Source: Symbiodinium natans | Lineage: Eukaryota > Sar > Dinophyceae > Suessiales > Symbiodiniaceae | Length of the DNA: 31,000 nt | Assembly (NCBI GenBank): GCA_905221605.1 | Contig: CAJNDS010002187.1 | Coordinates: 64,001-95,000 of the forward strand | Direction: 5' to 3' | Part shown: piece by piece, positions 10,901 to 15,419 of the stretch | Numbering within the stretch: the first letter of the stretch is position 1 | Layout: every line of letters begins with the position of its first letter | Made by a program: the position numbers and the translations under genes | Notes under the pieces: model-generated | What the model was told of the DNA's origin: nothing | Database searches by the model: none | Seen by the model: only the letters and a program-made list of their open reading frames with translations

Positions 10901-13900
10901 ACTCCAAAATCAACCAGAGAGGGATAATCAGGGGCCCATTGTCTTCCCTAATCAACGTCCCTTTCTCTGTAATCCTCATTGTCACACCACCAAGCGCGCT
11001 TTGCACCATAACAGTAGTGTCGGGTAAACATTCCCATGGAAAAAGCGTCCGCACAAGGTGCGTAGCAGCTGTATCCACCAACGCCACTCTCCCTTCCTGC
11101 TGAAATAATCCAGAGTCACATAACATTCGAACACTGGGATCCCCGCTTGATGCTGACTGCGCTGATGACAGCTTCATAGATTTCAGCACTTCTAACGCTT
11201 CAGCAAGGACCTGGTTGGTTGTTGATGGTGATGAGGGACTTGCAGAACCTTTATCCAATCCCGCATGAGCCATCTCATCTCCCACTTCAGCCACTTCTGC
11301 CTTTTTGGCATTTCCCCATTTTGCACCTTTGCCGCCCTTTCCCCCTTTGGGAGAATTCCCTTTAGATCTATTCCTTTCAGGATTTAAGTCCGCATTGGAA
11401 CTTACACCATCTTTGTATGGACACTGCGGCTGTAAATGGCCAATGGCCCCACATTCAAAACATCTTCCACGCTCCAGGGAGTCCTTGTCATGGCGAAATT
11501 TGCAACGTGATCCGAACTTGCAGCCTGCTTCTGTCTTCCCATATATCCAACAGAAAGGACGTTCACCATCTCCGCTGTACCTTTTTCCTTTCCCTTTGCC
11601 TTTGTCACCCTCCTCCGTCTCGTCACCAGTTCCCTTTTGGGCCTTGTTTAACCTGGCCCTTTTCTTGGCGTCCGAGTCCTGCTTCACCTCTTGTTCACCA
11701 GCGCTATGCAATAGCAGTTCGAATTCTGCTTGTAACATTTCAGCTAGTTGTGTCGCAGTTTCAGAGGTCGGCGAGTAGTCCACCCCCAATTTCTCCCGGA
11801 AGGATGCCACTCTGAAATGCACCGTAGGGTGTTTTGCCAGCAACGCGGATGATAAAGCATCCAATCCCTTGATAAGCAAGGTAGCATCCGGCTCGGATGC
11901 TCGCAGCTCCCTTAACCGGGAACGCCATTGCGCCCATTGTCGCACTCCCTTAATAGCCTCCGAGATCGAGGTTGCTGAGGATGGTTGCACCAAGAAGTTT
12001 AACATCGTGCTGCGCTCGTTTGCTCCACCTGGTTGGTAAAATGTCAGCAACTTGTAAAATATCATCACCGACCCCAACATTCGAGTGGAAACGATCTCGG
12101 TCTTCAATCTCTCCGGAATCGCCTGTAGCAGCAAAGACACCGCTCTCTGCTCCAACAAAACATGCACAGTTCGAACCCCCTTGAGCCCTTCCAGCTCAGC
12201 CTTGATGCCCAACCTTTCCAGCGGAGAGACACTCAACCATTTGGCGTACGCCTCATACGCCTTTGTATAGACGGATTGCCACCACACTCTTCCTGTATCT
12301 GTCAGCGAAGACAACATTGGTTCGATCATTGCGATCCAATCACCTAGTGCCGTCGGATTGCTTGGTGTGTAGTCTGCCAAAGTAGGAAGGCTCATCACAT
12401 GCTTCCCAAGAGCCTCCGGACGTTCAGTTCCAGAACTATCACCAATGTTTGGCATCCCACGTGGCACCACAGCTCCAGGAGGTAAGCTGACCCTTCCACC
12501 AGGCCCTTGCGGCAGTCCATGTCCCATTCCGGGCGTAAACGCTGTGAGCGGAACCTTTTCTAATTCCAACTTCCCAGCAATCATTTTCCACCGATATGGA
12601 ACATCATCCACCATTGTATATCCACCCGATCCTGCTGAGTTCTCTTGCATTGAAGTTTCCCGAGCTGAGACAAAACCGGGCTGATTTCCCAACAGTGCGG
12701 CAGAACCATCAACGCCTGACGGCAAGGAAGTAATCGGAACATGTGTTAAACCAGGTGGTCCACTTGCATATCCACCACTTGCAGAACCTCCCATGGGGTA
12801 ATTCAATGGAGGCAATCTGGAGGGTTTCTTCCCTTCAGTTACGTGCATCATTGGCACTTCTTTCTCATCCTCCACGTGAACATCCCCTTTCCTGGGCTCA
12901 GGCAAGGGTTGAAGGTCACAACCCTTTGGAAGGTCGTAGCCCTCAATCGGCAGCCATGTCCCATCAGGCAACACAGTCCAGAAACCACCCCTACCATCAG
13001 TGTAGAAAACTTGTCCTGGCAGGTACTGCTTCTCTGGAGTCATTCCCAAAGGATATGCAGCATTTGCGTCCACCACTCCAGTGCTCCGTGCTCTCGAAGC
13101 TGACCCAGATGCAGCAGAGGTATAGCTTTTCTCCTCCACCCGATGCAACCGGTTCCCCAGCTCCTTTGTTTGCACGAGCAACTCTTTCAGCGCACGCTTT
13201 ACCACCGCCATATCTTCACCTTGTTCTTCACCACTCAGATCAGGAATAAGCTCTTCCTCGCCTTGTGTCTCACCTATATTACCTCTTTCCATCTGGCCCA
13301 TCAAACCTGACGATGGCCTCTCAGCTGGGACAGGTTCCCGATCCCGAAGTTCGGGCAACGACGGTGGCCTTCTTGTTTCTTCACCACTTCTATCCCCTCC
13401 GCTCGCAGGGAGACTTGCTGGCCTTGATTGCCTCAGTCTCATTTCTTCATGAGCCCGCTCGCTCCAGAAAGGATTCGCTGCTGGAACCGGAACCACTTCG
13501 TTTTCCACCTGAGACGTTGGTTGTACAATTGCAACCTCCCTACCATCTGTCAGCGTTTGTACCATTTGTTGTCGTTCTTCACCCCCATCACCACGATTTT
13601 CTTCGGCTTCATTGGCCGCGGATGACAGTCCAGGTTCCGACCGACGCCGCAACATGTCCATTGCGCCAAACAAGTGTAGAATCTTACCTACACCGCAGGA
13701 AGCCTAATTTGGGCTCATAACCTACGGGGGGCAACCGAAGGGGGACGAGAAACCGAACAGTCAACCCCAACAGAAACCCTTGATTTCCCTGGATCAACCA
13801 CACAACAAACCCAAACCACAGGGCACTCACCTTTTACTACCAGGCACATGGCCCAGTCTTGAGCCAAAATGGTTTTCGGGGTTCATTAACCCTTCCAACT

Positions 13901-15374
13901 CCCAACACTAACTCTTTTCTACAATACCAGCAGCAGCTCCGCACCCTAAACCCTCAAACCCTAAACCCTCAAACCCTAAACCCTAAACCCTCAACCCTCA
14001 ACCCTCAAACCCTAAACCCTCAACCCTCAACCCTCAAACCCTAAACCCTAAACCCTGAACCCTAAACCCCGAAACCCTACACCCCTAAACCCCTGACCCC
14101 TAAGGCCCTGAGCCATGCTTCTCCGAAGCCCAGGTGGCTCCGCCTGGTCCCGGCGCGCGGCCGGGCTCCTGGCCTTCGTGGCCCGATGCATTTTTGGGGG
14201 CTTTGGTTGGGGTTTAGGGGGTTTGAGGGTTTAGGGGTTGAGGGTTTAGAGGTTGAGGGTTCAGGGTTTAGGGTATAGGGGTTATTTAGAGTTTGAGGGT
14301 TGAGGGTTTAGGGTTTAGGGTTGAGGGTTAGGGGAGGGTTTGGGGTTAAGGGTTTAGGGTTTGAGGTTTAGGGTTTGAGAGTTTTTAGGGTTGAGGGCTC
14401 TTGGGATTTAGGGGCCATCTTGGGGAAGGGACTGTTGGACAGTTGGATCGACGGGGCTGGGAAGTTGAAAGACCACATCGAGACATGCACCATTGCAGTA
14501 GACCCTAATTGACCGTAAAGCCCTAAACCCTGAACCCTACACCCAAAAATGGCCCCTACATCCTCAAAGCCCTCAAAACCCTAAACCCTCAAACCCGAAA
14601 CCTGACCTAAACCCTCAACCCCCCTCTATCTAACCCCCAAACCCTGAGCCCTAAACCCGAAGCCCTAAACCCCTAGCCCTAAACCCTAAACCCCAAACCC
14701 CTACATTTGGCTAAGGTGATGTCTGGGCTCTTCCATGAGTACATGCCCCGACCTCAGCTCAGCAGATTCCTTGACGGACGATCTGCCACGGACGACGACA
14801 GGCGACCCACAGCCGATCTCTCAGTCCCCGAAGTCCTAAACCCTAAACCCTAAACCCTAAACCCTCAAACCCTCAACCCTCAAACCCTAAACCCTAAACC
14901 CTAAACCCTAAACCTAAACCCTAAACCCTAAACCCTAAACCCTAAACCCTAAACCCTAAACCCTAAACCCTAAGCCCTAAACCCTAAACCCGCAAACCCT
15001 AGACCTCACAGAAAAGCCATGCTACGTTCCGATGTCGAGCCAGGTGGCTGGCAGTGAACTGGGGCTCTCAGCCCTGGGACTACGTGCCTGGCCTGCCCCT
15101 CCTCTTCTTCCTGATCCAGCACCTTGGAGTTTAGGGTTTAGGGTTTAGGGTTTAGGGTTTAGGGTTTAGGGTTTAGGGTTTAGGGTTTAGGCACTCTCAG
15201 CCCCGAACACCCTAAACCCCTAAGCCCCCGAACCCCTGAAACCCTAAGTAAGCCCCTAACCCCTGAACCCTGAAACCCTAAGCCCCAAACCCTAACACCC
15301 TAAACCCCGAAACCCAAACCCGTAAACCGCGAAGCTCTGCACCCCAAACCCTCCGCCAACTTCTGGTCCCCAAT

Positions 15375-15419
<45 letters not shown>

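Larger units (their letters stand above)
4033..13943 (-). mobile_element. Complete Ty1/copia LTR retrotransposon (9911 bp)
   Basis: Everything expected of an autonomous element is present: identical 221-bp direct LTRs, 5-bp target duplication, a primer-binding site next to the 5' LTR, a polypurine tract next to the 3' LTR, and one intact gag-pol frame with integrase before reverse transcriptase (copia order). LTR ends are TG...TA in element orientation. It lies antisense in an intron of the MBOAT gene, inserted into telomere-like repeat. It is long for a copia element (typically about 5 kb) because of a long N-terminal region and two extra enzyme-like modules. The intact frame and zero LTR divergence indicate a recent insertion that may still be active. 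Confidence 0.97.

Noticed and set aside
4440-13673. Many + strand frames of 60-170 codons across the retroelement
   Set aside because: They are antisense shadows of the intact minus-strand polyprotein, whose motifs fix the coding strand and frame.
13662-13673. Polyprotein start at 13673
   Set aside because: That codon is TTG. The first ATG in frame is at 13661, with another at 13655, so 13661 was chosen.
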